NCBI GenBank assembly: GCA_000934385.1
Contig: KN880501.1
Coordinates: 1-64,000, forward strand
Length of the DNA stretch: 64,000 nucleotides
Direction of reading: 5' to 3'
Origin: Cylindrobasidium torrendii FP15055 ss-10
Taxonomy: Eukaryota > Basidiomycota > Agaricomycetes > Agaricales > Physalacriaceae
Shown: one piece after another, positions 12,749 to 24,785 of the stretch
Layout of the letters: every line of letters begins with the position of its first letter
Position numbering within the stretch: position 1 is the first letter of the stretch
Notes under the pieces: generated by a model
What the model saw: only the letters and a program-made list of their open reading frames with translations
Told to the model about the DNA's origin: nothing
Databases searched by the model: none
Program-made: the position numbers and the translations under genes

Positions 12749-13927
12749 GACTGGGTGGCGAAAACTTCCCTTTCATCATTCGGTAAGCCCTTTATATCGT
12801 TCAGCCTCATGTCTGGTCGATATAGATAGGTGAGCTGACATGCGCGCGTTGCCCGAATCGTATACAACACCAAGTCGACATTGACTGCCCCGGTGTACAC
12901 GTAGCCGGTCTTTCTGGGAGGCGTGCTAATTGTTGAAAAAGAGTGAATCCTCGGTGGTCGAGCATACTTAACCTCTCTTTCTACACAAGGAGAGGCCGTA
13001 AATGCGCTAGTGGGCGGGGATAAAACGGCATGCACTGGTGTCGTTGTTAAGTCGGTCTACAAGCTACCCAAGACCGTCTGGGCTTGCGGTGACTGAGTGC
13101 AAGGCTCAAATTCACGTCATCTGAGGGTAACGTTCTTCTGGGGTTCTACTCTCTATGTCAATTTCAGCGCCCAGAGTGGAAGACCGACTTGAGAGAAGTT
13201 CTAACCATCCTTATCGTTCATACATAACTGACACAATGATTGGTGAGTCCAACTCTTCACATCGATGCAAATGTCATACACTTGTATTACCAGTATTATC
13301 CATACGGAATGTTCAGCAGACCCCTTGAAGAGTCCACTAGCCTACGTGCCCGTACATATCCGGCCAAAAAGTTGAATGATGGGAGAAAAGAGGAAAATTC
13401 GGCAATTGCCGCGCGCCTCCGAGGCTTCGAGTGTCTTTTAGATCTCCACAAGTTACAACACTCGATAGTTGAGCTGAGCAAGCGAGCTTCAGCGACTTCA
13501 GGAGCTAGCAGTGAATTGGTTTCCAATTTTTGGGAATCAAAACTCCCAAGCTCCAGATAAGCAGTAGTAAGCGACGCCGCTCTGTATTACTACTAGTGTA
13601 GCAAGGCATGCTCGTAGACCGAAACGGTGCATTGCATTCCCTTTGAAAATAACACGTGATTGGAAGTACCACTGCAAATTTCAGGCATATTCAAAAGAGG
13701 CTTCTAGTTCAATGTCGCCCTTGCAATTGCGGCCGAGTGGCCATCTTGAGACCGACCATGTAAGCCATATATTGAGGCTTTTAGCTATGTCGACTGTTCA
13801 TCGACTGTTTATTCTGTGGCCTAGTCAGAGGCCTTTTCACACAAGGATTGATATCCAGCAGGAAGCGCGTCGGGCGAACAGTCCGGAATTATCATTTGAG
13901 ATGTCACCAAAGATCATATACAATGCC
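12749..13927. other. Intergenic region
   Basis: Spacer upstream of the minus-strand hydrolase and downstream of the minus-strand HMG-CoA lyase. It should carry the hydrolase promoter. A 106-codon frame at 13240-13560 (+) has no recognisable motif and was not called. Confidence 0.45.
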
Positions 13928-15031
13928 TTATAGCTTCGCCTTCGCACGAAGTGCCCTCCCCGCGCGACTCACATTGTCTCTTCCGAGTTCCTTGTTAATC
14001 CACCATCCAATTTCCACCAGCTTCTGCAAATCGATGTCCCCTTCGAGCTTGTATGGAGAGTTCTGTAGCGCATAGACGACATCCTCTGTTGCGACGTTCC
14101 CGGTAGCTCCTGGAGAGTATGGGCACCCGCCGAGTCCACCAACGGACGAGTCAATAGTTCGTACCCCACTGGCCAGAGCGGCAAAGACATTGGCGATAGC
14201 CGTGCCGTACGTATCATGAAACTAATGACCTCCGTCAGTCGTAGAGATGTGATAACAAGGAGACATACTTACATGACCAGCAAGTCGCTGTACCGGTACG
14301 TCTTTCTGCACCTCCTCGAGCATGGCCGAGACCTGGTGCGGTATGCCCATACCCACAGTATCACCCAAGCTCACTTCGTAGCATCCCATTTCAACGAGCT
14401 CCTTTGCTACGTTGCGCACCGATTCAGGCTTTACCGCGCCAGAATACGGACAGGCAATAACCACACTGACATAACCGCGCACGCGGTACCCTTTGTCCCG
14501 TGCCGCGCGCGCTACAGGCGCAAAGCGCTCCAAAGATTCCCGAACGGTGACATTGAGATTAGCGGTGGAGAACTCGTCCGTCGCCGCAGCAAAGATGGCG
14601 ATTTCGTCTGTGAGGGAGGCGGATGAGGCGAAGAGGTTGTCTAAGCCTTTCTGATTGGGAACCAAGACGGGATAATGCACGCCAGGAAGCTGCTTTATTC
14701 TCGAAAGAACCTCGGATGTACCAGCCATCTTTACTGTAGAGGTCAAAATACGTTCTGGATGAATTCAAAGGCGGACTAGGCTTACCTGCGGGACCCATTT
14801 GGGACTCACAAAGCTGCCTGCTTCGATGGTACGCAGTCCAGCAGAGGAAAGCCTGTTGATGAGCTCGACCTTTGTTTCAACTGGGATGATGCCTTTCTCA
14901 TTCTGGAGTCCATCTCGGGGTCCGACTTCAACAATCCTGACCGTGTCGGCGCTCGCTGCGGACAACCATCGCCTGTGGATTATGGATTTGGTGGCCCGTA
15001 ACGTCCGGGACACACAGCGAGCGGTGTGCAT
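13928..15031 (-). CDS. Hydroxymethylglutaryl-CoA lyase, mitochondrial
   Basis: Cleaves 3-hydroxy-3-methylglutaryl-CoA to acetoacetate and acetyl-CoA, the last step of leucine breakdown. Three exons (15031-14786, 14728-14273, 14221-13928) give 331 residues, about the usual length. The N-terminus is Arg/Ser-rich without acids ([21 protein letters not shown]), a clear mitochondrial presequence. The TIM-barrel core follows: [12 protein letters not shown] near the start, [35 protein letters not shown] and the family signature [22 protein letters not shown], which contains the conserved active-site loop Cys. All metal- and substrate-binding motifs look intact. The C-terminus RAKAKL is not an obvious peroxisomal signal of the SKL type, although KL-ending isoforms exist in the family. 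Confidence 0.96.
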
Positions 15032-15181
15032 GTTGATTCAATGGGTCATAAGCAGTAGGAGACGGTGATGGACGTTGGCCAAGATGTTCATGCTCCGTGT
15101 GGGGAACGGATCATGGATCTGATCGGCCGGTTATTTCGGTCCGAGTGTGTGGCTCAACGTCGGCCTGATGATAGACTAGCT

Positions 15182-16050
15182 ATGTATACAGTAACAACAG
15201 TGAGCTTGAAAAAACGCACCTCCTCCAAGCCAAGGAGTCCTAAAATCAGTGTCAGAAGGATTTTTGCTATAGGCGGGGGCGCAGTTCTTTTTTCAATCAC
15301 AGCGGCATCACTGTTTGACAGATTCGAGTTGAAGTTGGACCCATCATTTTGTTCAAACAGCTACAGGGGTTATCACAGACCAAGTTATGATGTTGTTGCT
15401 CATATATACGGGGAATCCATTCCTGTGTGCATAACACACACCATCGACTCTTCATGCTCTTCTGGGGGATCTTTCGCGCTTTCGGACCCACGGGGATGGT
15501 CAACATTATGGAAGAAATCAACCACTGGGTTATCGTACAACATCAACATACGCACGAGAGGGGTCTCTATGTTCGACGACGAAACAGTGCCATCGCAGTA
15601 TATACGCACTAGAGAAACGGCAAGTCGGCGAAGTGGTATTCAAACGACGGCGCGGGCCGCACATTGCAAGTTGAGATGATAAACAGGGCATTGAGAACCG
15701 GCGGCCCGTGCTGCTCTGTGGCATACTCATCGGTTTATTTCTTGTGTAAACCAGTCCCATACGTATACTGTGAGTTATTCATCCAACCTGCGTGTTTATA
15801 TGACAATGGTTTAGATAACACCAACTGTACAGTTTACAACAACTCGATAGTTCGCAAATGGATGCCGATCGCAGGCTTGCCAGTAGACTCGAGACTAGCT
15901 TACAAGTGGCACACTAGCGTACTTCAAATTCGTGCTACTGAGGACTACTGGATGACGAGATTTGAGGTAGTTATTCCTCATATGGATGTCCCGTTGACGC
16001 CGAGGATATACCTATGTAACTCAACGTTGTGGTACTGTACGTTTGAGTGA
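15182..16050 (+). CDS. Putative type II membrane protein of unknown function; apparent frame break
   Basis: The first ~140 residues read well from an ATG at 15182: a basic cytoplasmic tail (SLKKRTSSKPRSPKISVRR), one hydrophobic segment (IFAIGGGAVLFSITAASLF), then a Cys-containing outer region. Near 15600-15613 the good reading moves to another frame, which continues to a stop at 16050 and carries several N-glycosylation sequons (NCT, NNS, NST). No ordinary intron explains the jump: the only nearby acceptor leaves an intron that is too short or in the wrong phase. It is therefore a frameshift, an unusual splice or a sequence error. An optional intron in the second half (about 15769-15813) would also stay in frame. 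I do not recognise the family. Confidence 0.4.
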
Positions 16051-16781
16051 CAGGTAGAATGCAATGGAGTGCAGCAGAAATTGCGTCGGGCGCGCCCGAC
16101 GCAATCGTTCCGTACTCGGGCATGCTGTTATCATTTAGTGCAGGGTCGTACTTGTCCGAGCACCCCGCCGCTGGATTTTGAGTTATGCTATGGGGTCCAC
16201 AGACATAAGTGGTGTTGATTGACAATTGCGCCTTTCAATGCCCTCGCTGATGGTCTGTGTTTTTACTGCTACATGTAGAAGGCGGCCGGTTGTATGTAGA
16301 TTCCAGAAATTGTAAACACAACAATCCGTTCGAAGGCGGAGAAATCGCGTATCCAACCTTACCCCAGCGCACGATGCCGACAAGTCCCGAGGAAAACGCG
16401 TGGTGGTGGCCGGTCGCGTGTTTGAGCGGAAGCAAATGGGAGCCCCATGGATGAGGCGTGACGGACACCCTTTCAAAGCTGTGCTTATGTACAGATTTGC
16501 AGAGGGAAATCGAGGAGAACAATGCAAGATGCCAAAGGTGAGTTATTAGGAAATCAAAGCGCCTTTTGCGCGGCGCGTGGCCCGTTGCATGACAACGATG
16601 GCGATCGATCACACGTGGGGCCGGATGGAGCCACGCGACCGCAAGCAGAAATTCCGCTCTCACGCTTGACTTCTGACCACCACCACGATCTTCGTGGCTC
16701 GCTGCCAATTTGTCCGCCCGACACCGATTTCCCGCCGTTCTCGATATCACACACCTATCTCTGGACTTCACACAACTTCCA
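16051..16781. other. Intergenic region with a long perfect palindrome
   Basis: Spacer between the 15182 gene and the phosphodiesterase. The main feature is the 26-base palindrome at 16080-16105, listed separately. A 271-codon open frame on the minus strand (16235-17050) overlaps the phosphodiesterase start and shows no conserved motif. Confidence 0.5.
16080..16105. repeat. 26-base perfect palindrome, no spacer
   Basis: The half-site ATTGCGTCGGGCG is followed immediately by its exact reverse complement. It lies 30 bases after the stop of the 15182 gene and about 680 bases before the phosphodiesterase ATG. It could act as an operator-like dimer site or be the scar of an inverted insertion. Nothing else nearby looks like a mobile element. 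Confidence 0.85.
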
Positions 16782-18500
16782 ATGGGAGGACCGAAGGGTT
16801 GCAAAACGATGGGGACCCACAGGCGTCCAAAAAGTGCGGATTTGGGAGGCCTGCATCTCGCTACAGGCAGCGAAGACCAAGGACATGGGTGGCTTGGGGA
16901 TGGCATAGATTTGCAGTGCGTATCCTTCTGCGAACAATGGGCCCGGGTATTCATGAACCGCAGAACGCCATTTGCCGAATTACTGAGCGACATGTACAAT
17001 GAGTCGGTCCTCACCCTGAATGAGCCCGAGGACGATCTGTATGCAAGCATTGATGCCCCCTACATCCCGCTCACCTTCCTGCAGGACCGCCTGGGCCGAT
17101 ATTCCGCGCTGCGCCCGCGAACGCTTTATCTGTTCCCTCGACTCGTGGAATTTTGAACCTCATCGGCTCACCGACACCGAAGTGCTTCAATGCTGCATGC
17201 TTCTATTCGAAGGGCTATATTCGATGGATGGCATGGCCGAGGTCGTGGGCGTTCCACTTGGTGAGTCTAACCTGGGGTGCCTGGAGTACCTACTGACCAT
17301 TGTGCAGATCAACTCTACCCATTTATACGCCACCTCAGACGGATATACCGTCTCGAGAACTGCTACCACAATTTTCGGCACGCCTTGGACGTCCTTCAGG
17401 CTTCCTACTCATTCTTGCGCTCCGCCGGCGTTGTCCCATCGCTGTCCATCTTGTTCCAGTCGAACCGTAGATGGCGGACCGACCGCACAGGCTCCCTCGT
17501 CGCCTCCCTGGACCTTTCCGACATCTTCCTCATCTATGTAGCCGCCATTGGCCATGATGTTGGCCACCCTGGGTTCACCAACGTCTTCATGAAAAACGCG
17601 CAGACACCCTTGTCTGTCGTGTTCAGTAATCGGTCTGCCCTCGAACAAATGCACTGCTCTCTCCTACTCCGAATAATGCGACACCACGGTCTTGGCCGCC
17701 TTCTCCTTCGCCCAGACGCGCGCAAACTACTTTGGGAAACCGTTATGGCCACCGACATGAGCGTCCACGCCGACTTCATGGCACGGTTTCAATCCATGCT
17801 ATCCGGGGAAGAGATGCCTACCCATCTTCGCAAGATACTCGTCGCGCAGGCCATCATGAAATGCGCCGATATTAGCAACCCGTGTCGCCCATATCACGTC
17901 TCGCAGCATTGGGCCACTCGGCTTATGAAAGAGTGGCACTGTCAGGCGTCGTTCGAAAAGCAGCTCAGTCTCCCGACTACAGTGCAGTCCTCTGAGGATG
18001 CGCTCAGCGAGGCCAAAGGCCAGCTCTTCTTCAACGCGACATTTGCTCGTCCACTCTTCGAGCTCACCATCAAGGCCATTCCGGACATGCAGATGTACGG
18101 GACGCAGTGCATATCGAACTTTCTGCGCTGGCAGGAGCGCAAGGCTAATCTAGAGAAGTCGAAGCCTGTCTTGCGTGACTACTCTGTCGTAGTAGATTCA
18201 AACGGCGACTTTGGCAATGCGTTCCGGCTGACGTTGCCTGCGGATTACTGTGGCAGTGATGTGGCTTCTTCGGGGTCGGATAGCGACGAGGGCGAGAGCG
18301 TTGCGTCGTCGACACTGGCGCCGAGCACGGTGGGCTCGGACGCAACGTTGGCCCGGGAGGAACGTCATGCGGCTATCCGGGGTGCAGCGGGGAAAGCGTT
18401 GAGGAAACAGAAAAGCATCGCGAATAGGAACTCGTGGAGTCCCATGGGTGTCCTTGCGGTGCCTGCATTGCCATCCCATAACAAGGATCCAACGTTATAG
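16782..18500 (+). CDS. 3',5'-cyclic-nucleotide phosphodiesterase (class I, HD domain)
   Basis: Hydrolyses cAMP (possibly cGMP) to the 5'-monophosphate and so lowers protein kinase A signalling. Exons 16782-17038, 17085-17260 and 17308-18500 join to 541 residues. The HD-type catalytic domain is clear: YHNFRHALDVLQ with the general-acid and metal-binding His, AAIGHDVGHPGFTN with the HD pair, ATDMSVHADF, and KCADISNPCRPY with the second metal-binding Asp, followed by a Gln/Trp-containing end (QMYGTQCISNFLRWQ). Upstream, ICSLDSWNFEPHRL is the usual entry to the domain. The C-terminal ~110 residues are Ser/Asp-rich and probably disordered. The start at 16782 is the best ATG in the open frame, which is closed by a stop at 16674; an additional upstream exon cannot be excluded. 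The 3' flank (18501-18790) is strongly pyrimidine-rich. Confidence 0.93.
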
Positions 18501-19655
18501 TGACCCGGTGTGTTTCGCTCGTCTTTCCCCGGCGACTGTATGGTCTTTACTCATTCCAGGCCAGGACCATATTTCGATTTCCCCTTTTCCTACCTTTTTC
18601 CTACACGTCAGTTCCGCACTACATATATGACTCCAGAATTGTCCCTACCTCTCCGCCTGTCCCGAGATCCACTTTTTTCCCCTCCTCCTCCTACCGTCGT
18701 CCCTTGTATTTTGTCGTTAACTATTTGTTCGTCTTTTTTTTTTCGTTTATCGTTTCCGTTACCCCTCTAGGCTCTTTCCTTCTTATACAATGTAGCAAGT
18801 AGCGCTAAATGGATGGTGGGGAATTCGACCCACGGTTTATTCAGAAGCGGGTGTGTTTGAGGTGTGCCCGACGTGGATGGATTCCACTAGTTCTGAGGAT
18901 GTGATGCTCAAATTATCAACCATCGTCAGCATGGGTATAATACGTATGTTTTACAGCTCAGTCGGAGTTCGGGTGGGCACTGGGGGTGCCCTTTACTGGA
19001 AGGTCACGAATCAGATGGTGTATGTACTACTCAGTGTGCGTTAGAACATGCACCTAAACACTGCACTGTGCTTCGAAAAATCGATGATATAGAGTGCAAT
19101 TTGGGAAGACTTGAGTGATAGGGTAATGATGTGGAACGCTCGAGGAATGACTTTCTCGGATGCTACGACCTAACTGAAGTACTGAGAGTCGCCCCCCCCA
19201 GGAAAAACGGAGGAGCGGTAAGGCTTCAAGCGGCCTTTCGGAGACACAATGACACTCTCATTGAGTAAAATACGCCGCAAATGGCAAAACTGCTCGAAGA
19301 TCATCGAGAATGTCAGTGGGGAGGATGGTCTGACTCTCACACCGGCTGAGTGAGTGGCATACCGGGTACCCTCTACCTGTTCACCACAACACATACGTTG
19401 CTTAGAAGCTGTTTTCACACATCTATATTATGACAATAGGACGATAACCGGCACATAGCACGATTGAGCGTGCCGGCCCGGCGTCCACTATAAGAAGAGG
19501 GCTTGAGGCTGTGATTCCATCAAGGGCCCTTGCCTTCCTTTCCTCACCACCCCAGCGCAAACTACCACTCTCCAGCGAGTAGATGTCTCTCTTGTTGATC
19601 CTATCACCGTCTACGACCTGACCTCTATCATTCACCAATCAGTCTGCCTATTTAA

Positions 19656-19677
19656 GTCTACCATGGACATGGTAGAC
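19656..19677. repeat. 22-base inverted repeat
   Basis: GTCTACCATG and its exact reverse complement are separated by two bases. It lies in gene-free DNA and its role is unknown. Confidence 0.7.
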
Positions 19678-20391
19678 GCTGCGCCCCGCCTCAAAAATGT
19701 GCGTCATCACCGTTCATGCCACAAATTTGAGACTTACCCTTTATCAAAGGACACTTCTGACCCATGGCGGTGAGCCCCGAGCACCAGTCACAACAGTTTG
19801 CCTCTCGAAGCGCACCCTCGCCACACCCCGCTGACTTTCACACAGTACTGCCTACGCCCCGAGCAGAGCTGCTCGTCCGTACAAAGCCATGCTTTATCAT
19901 GAACCCAATGGCTACCGTCCTCCTCACCTTTCTTCCCCACGCCGTACACGAACAAAAGCCACCAAACGTCCATGCAGAACGACTCCAAACCAGCAGCGCT
20001 ATAAAGTCGTGACATCCATTTGTTTTCTATGCTGAAGGCCGTCTCGTGAGCTCTCTGAGCTAGAGCGGTCAGTTGCCATTGTGGTAGCTTGGTGCCCTGG
20101 GGCTCTGCATGGCGTTTGATTGACTACGGTCGGCGTGGTGGAATGGTCGATGACTAGGGCTGGCTGTTCCATGGCCAAGGATCTTGTTCCCAAGGGTATG
20201 TGATCTATTCTGTGCGCTTCCTATACTTACTGACACACAGCTGTTCGCAAGCATAATAGTCCTGGTTGTCTCTTATGAATCTTCTATTAGAATCGAAAAC
20301 TCCCCGGCAGGCAAAAGACAAATGGCGGGAGACAAAAACCTCTTCTGATTGGCTGCACACGGGTGATGCAATGGCTGACCTTGCTCACTAT

Positions 20392-20410
20392 CCCGTGCTG
20401 TAAGCACGGG
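20392..20410. repeat. GC-rich hairpin
   Basis: CCCGTGCT and its exact reverse complement AGCACGGG flank a three-base loop. It lies about 295 bases before the F-box gene start. Confidence 0.65.
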
Positions 20411-20704
20411 TCGCTGCTAGTGTCATTCTATGTATGAACAAATGTGTCAAACAAAGAATATATGCATATGTCTGTGTATGGATCAAAGCTGGCTTGAAGA
20501 GCTTCTATGTGCCCAAATGCAATTTTCGAATTCTGCGCGACGTATGAGATTCTCTGAAGCGCAGTGCGGGCCGGGACCCATCATGCGATCGGTGCGCGCT
20601 ACAACCTACCTTTGAACCACCATCAGCCTGTGACGCCGCACCTCTGTCCAGCCTCCAACATCTTGAACTCGAGGCTTCTTAACCATAAGACATTCAACTC
20701 TGAC

Positions 20705-22096
20705 ATGCCTCACAAATCAGACAACGTTCGTGCCTTCGTTGGACAGGGTGGAAGTGTTCATACTTATAGTCTGTCCAGCTGGAGTCAAATACGGCTATTC
20801 TGCCCAAGGAAATAATCGACTATATCATGGATTTTCATTGGCGCGACAAAGCTTGTCTTTCCGCGTGCTCTCTGGTCTGTCATGCCTGGACAGACAGCGC
20901 GAGGCGCCATTTATTCCGCCGACTTACAATAGTTGTCGGAGTCCGTAGTAGATCGCGCCTCCCTCCTTTCCGAGAAACCTTCAGATTTCGGAAGACAATT
21001 CGTCCTCTTTATCAGCTCATCAGGCGTACACCCCACGTTCAACAGTACATCAAGACTCTGTCATTCGGGATTTACTGCGACACCTGGCGGTATGAGTCCC
21101 TTCGATCCATCCCCAGGGTCGAAAGCCGCAGGGTATGGACATGGGCGCGCTATCTGTCAAATATCTTCAACAGCCTCACGGCTATCGAAGCCTTCGACTT
21201 CGCGAACGGAACCAAGAAACCTTTCATCACGCGCTGTCCGCCCGCGATCATGGCCTCTCTATCTCGTGTCCTCCGACTTGCATCCCTCAAGTACTTCAAC
21301 ATGCCGGTTGGCTCTCCACACGACATGTTCCACATGCTCAACCTCTGCCCCAATGTCAGACACCTTAGCCTAGGTAAATGCACTATAATCGAGGGCCAGG
21401 CGCCACCGCGCTTGGACATTCGACTACCTCATAGGCCGATTCAGCTAGAACGGCTGGACGTCTCGTTTGGATGGCCACCGTTTCTTTTTATGCTCGATGG
21501 TTCTATAGGATGGCCGATGGACCAAGTGGTACGATACGACAGGCTTACGCACTTAAGCCTTAATTTTACCTACCGTCATCCCGCACTAGAGGATGCTCTG
21601 AGTAAGGTCGAAGACGTGCTACGGCAGACCAGGGCCACTCTCACGGATCTCTCAATGAACAGCTATCTCCGTCGTGCGTGTATATTGTTCAATCTTCAAT
21701 CGCGTATTAATGCGGCGTGTAGAGCCGCTATACGATCTTATAGATATGGCGAAACTTGAACGATTCGAGTTCCATCTCGAGCCGGGATGTGTTTGGTCAA
21801 CCCGATGGCTTGTCGACTCATTTCAGCACGTACCGGATCGTGCCGTGCTCGAGCAATTTACGCTCATCACCGAATATGACTGCCACAATTGGCAACGCCC
21901 GCGAGAGGTATGGGACGTACTTGACAATCCTCTGGCTGCGTGGGGCTCGTTGAGGGAGGTGCGAATTTGGGCGGATGTTTCCACTGAACATGCAGAAGAT
22001 CTTCTCCCTAAGCTGACGGCGCTGGGAAAGCTGAATAAGACTCGTTGGTGGCTTAAATTCGACTGGGAGTCGCAAGATCGTTATATTGAGAGATAG
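20705..22096 (+). CDS. F-box protein with leucine-rich C-terminal part
   Basis: Probable substrate adaptor of an SCF (Skp1-Cullin-F-box) ubiquitin ligase. Exons 20705-20725, 20779-21673 and 21723-22096 join to 429 residues. The N-terminal F-box is LPKEIIDYIMDFHWRDKAC followed by LSACSLVCHAWTDSARRHLF, matching the LP...I...V...W/F pattern of fungal F-boxes. The rest has irregular leucine-rich spacing (NLCPNVRHLSLGKC, LERLDVSFG, RLTHLSLNF, LTDLSMNSYL, LERFEFHLE), as in F-box proteins that read LRR-like targets. The very short first exon (MPHKSDN) relies on a GTTCGT donor and a CCAG acceptor; the alternative is a start at the internal Met of DYIMDFHW, which would cut the F-box, so I prefer the spliced start. 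Individual targets cannot be predicted. Confidence 0.82.
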
Positions 22097-22293
22097 TAGC
22101 TTCACGAGAAAGGTTATGATAGAAAGTATAACCATCATGATTTAAATTGACTGCTTATGCATGTTTCCTGTCTATGTCAAGTGCTTGCTCAATGCGCTCC
22201 CGAGCCAAACTCGAGATCGTCTGGAAACCGGACAGTTACTACCGCGTCGTCGTTTGACGCAGCACGCGTGTCCATTCGAGTCTTCGAAGAATG

Positions 22294-23801
22294 TCAACAA
22301 CAAACTTTTTTTCCGCTGCCTAGGCGCACCGCTGGTACATCCGTGGGCACAGAGATACGTCGGCGACTTTGCATTGGCGATGTGGACTCGCTTTTGAAAG
22401 CAATGTTGGATAGAAAGGACATTCTGTGTGCACCTTAAGTTCAACGTATACTTTGTAAGTACAACATTCGGAAAACGGACCCGACTTGACTGTTTTCCGA
22501 GAACATGGCCAACCGACGAACAACGCGACAAGCCACAATCTTGGCAGTTCAAATTCAGTGGATTTCGGATAAACAAAATGGACAGAAAATGTGCGTACAG
22601 TGGACGCAGTGGCTGCTGGGGCGCTTGCGATGACCGACATGACGGCGTTCAAGTTTAGTAAAACTAATATCTGCGAGCGGCGTGAACTAGAGCCAATTTT
22701 ATGTTAAGAAATAGAAGCATACAGTAGCCACAAGACTCGAAAGGAACGCGACCACAAAATAAAATAAACCATCGCTGAAAACCAAGGTCATGAGCGCCGG
22801 ACGGCTCGTTCTGGGTAATCCGTGTCTGGACGAAAGTACAAGCTTCCACGCCATAAGAATTAGAACTATGAAGTCAAAGGACATTCCGTAAATGAAAGAT
22901 GCAGCAAGTATATGAAGATTGGTCTCTTTGATGACGCAGCCGTGCGATGGCTGCCAAACAGCATCGAGCATGAGACCTATTAACACTTGTTCAGGCGGTT
23001 AGTAATTTCAAGAAGCAAATATAATACCGTGTAGGAGGAGGCACCAGTGCCCCAAAATGAGGATGACCAAAGCAATGACAACATATAAGCTTTGCCCGTA
23101 AATTGCCATGCTGGGGTCATGTCAATTGCAAGCCGCAACAGTTGTTTTCAGGCTAATGGCGTACGTCCTTAGGGAGAGGTTGATGGATGAGAAACCGATA
23201 GATGAGCTTCCGCAAACCTGGAAAGTGACCGTTAATGCTACGTCGATGCGCGAGGATCGCCACGAACCTGGAGAAAGGTATAGAGCGCTTTGCAATTGAT
23301 GGACCTAACAATTTATAGAGGGAAACAATGAGAAGTGTAATCGGAATTGTAGCGATGACTAAACCTCTTCACGTTGAGTGCAATAGGACTGGAGAAAAGT
23401 CAGGGTTTATTTAAAGAACGAGTCAAGGATTCAGCGCACGTTGCGGACAGAGCAAATAGTAGGCTGTAGCGATTCAAGAAGTAGAAGATCTATTGTAGCG
23501 TTTAGCGTAGAATGTGAGCTGAACGGACAGCTTTCTAACCAAAGGCCACCGGAATGGCCGCTTGCGCGACATGTACTCCCAGTCGAATGCCAGTGAGGTG
23601 AGCCATTCCCAGCTAAGACCGTGAAATTTATTGTGGGGCTCAAGGGAAAGAAGTGGCGCACATGTAAACGCCAAGAAGAACGTGCATGAGGTACTTAAAG
23701 GTGGCTAAAGAGGTTCCTTCAGACGACGTGCTCAGATATGAGAATCCAATCTACCCACACTCATCGCTTTCTATTTCTTTGGGTGACTGCCAGTCGACCA
23801 T
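22294..23801 (-). CDS. Multipass membrane protein, paralogue A of a local three-member family
   Basis: Many-exon gene starting MVDWQSPKEI and followed by conserved blocks shared with the genes at 30830 and 33843: YLMHVLLGVYM (TM1), WEWLTSLAFDWEYMSRKRP and FRWPLV, IFYFLNRYSLLFAL (TM2), INCKALYTFLQ, SSIGFSSINLSLRT, SLYVVIALVILILGHWCLLL (TM), AVWQPSHGCVI, ILAASFIYGMSFDFIVLILMAWKL (TM), LVFSDGLFYFVVAFLSSLVATV (TM), NLNAVMSVIASAPAATAST, IVACRVVRRLAMFS and a short C-terminal tail MSFLSNIAFKSES ending at 22294. About seven membrane segments are predicted. All exons seem to have usable GT-AG sites, so the gene appears intact. It belongs to a membrane-protein type common in mushroom genomes; no biochemical role is known to me. 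Confidence 0.78.
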
Positions 23802-24153
23802 AGCGAAAGCAGTATAGACACGAATTAAAAGGGAAAGGAGGCGGTTTTGCAGTTGTGAATATTCAAGGATTGGGTGAACTACTTATATAAGTGAACAGTG
23901 CATGTAGCGGGCCGATGATTACTTCCCGCGATACAGCAAATATGTAGCAAACTGCCGTGTGAGCTGCAAGTCATGTAGCTGTGTGCCCTCCGCACGAGCT
24001 GCACTTACGCCTGGTGAGGTGCTGGTGAGTCCAACTGTACTTGATCGGGATACATCCCCTGCACTCGAGAAACGCGCGCTGTTGTGCCCAGTCAAAGGGT
24101 GCAATGTCAGCTTCAGGAATTGACCACGACACTTGTGTAGGATGAGGCCGAGG

Positions 24154-24173
24154 GCTTAGCGCTTAGCGCTTAG
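24154..24173. repeat. Short tandem repeat of GCTTAGC
   Basis: The 7-mer GCTTAGC occurs nearly three times in tandem. Related motifs with C or G in place of the second T occur at 32944-32956 and 54232-54245. Confidence 0.6.
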
Positions 24174-24374
24174 TCACGGGGATGTGTGCTAGCACGTGCA
24201 CGTGGTTGCGACCCGAGAGAAACCAAGAATTCGGGCTGATGCGCCAATCGCAGCTTCCTGCCATTGCACATATTTCTCATCTTCTTGGACTGGTTTGCTG
24301 TCAAAGACCGACGGCCGCGACTACTCCCTCTCACACGAGCAGCATGGATGCGGCAGTATGAGATATATCTCTCG

Positions 24375-24396
24375 AGGACATCCGAGCTCCTTCCGC
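24375..24396 (+). repeat. 22-base direct repeat, left copy
   Basis: Starts AGGACATCCGAGC and is identical over 22 bases to 26717-26738. It lies left of the multipass gene at 24786-26199. About 36 bases downstream both copies are followed by a related ATGCAACA-containing segment, so the repeat may be the best-kept part of a longer diverged duplication. Confidence 0.8.
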
Positions 24397-24785
24397 CTTA
24401 GAGCAGACCCACTTGAGCCTCTTATGCAACCTGTATGCAACAATATTCCACGCGGGGACGCGTTGATCTACTCTATTTTCCATTTGATTGAGCTTGATGA
24501 CATGACCACAAAGGTGGAGAGAACATCGCACTTCGAAGATTTCTCGGGCGGTCAGGAAAATCGAATGCCGAGGCGCTCGTCTCAGTAGCTGTCCGGATTA
24601 CGCATCCCATTCCAACGCAGTTGACCATGTAGGCAGCAAACCCGCTGTCTAGTAGACCACAGCCGGTCCCAGTGAGACTGTGAGAGCGAGGCGCTGCCAG
24701 TTGAAGCGAACATCATTTGTATGATTCTGCCCGCGTTCACTCGAAGTACATATTAACGATAATACAAGGGGCTCAGAGGGTACAA

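Larger units (their letters stand above)
18501..20704. other. Gene-free region with inverted repeats
   Basis: About 2.2 kb without a supportable gene. The first ~290 bases are CT-rich and probably the 3' end of the phosphodiesterase transcript. Two perfect short inverted repeats occur further on (19656-19677 and 20392-20410). Small open frames on both strands lack motifs. Confidence 0.5.

Noticed and set aside
752..15031. Lysine/leucine catabolic gene cluster
   Set aside because: The ALDH7-type enzyme and HMG-CoA lyase are separated by three unrelated genes and 11 kb, so co-location is probably accidental.
16235..17050. 271-codon minus-strand open frame
   Set aside because: Overlaps the 5' part of the phosphodiesterase, has no motif and no splice partner.
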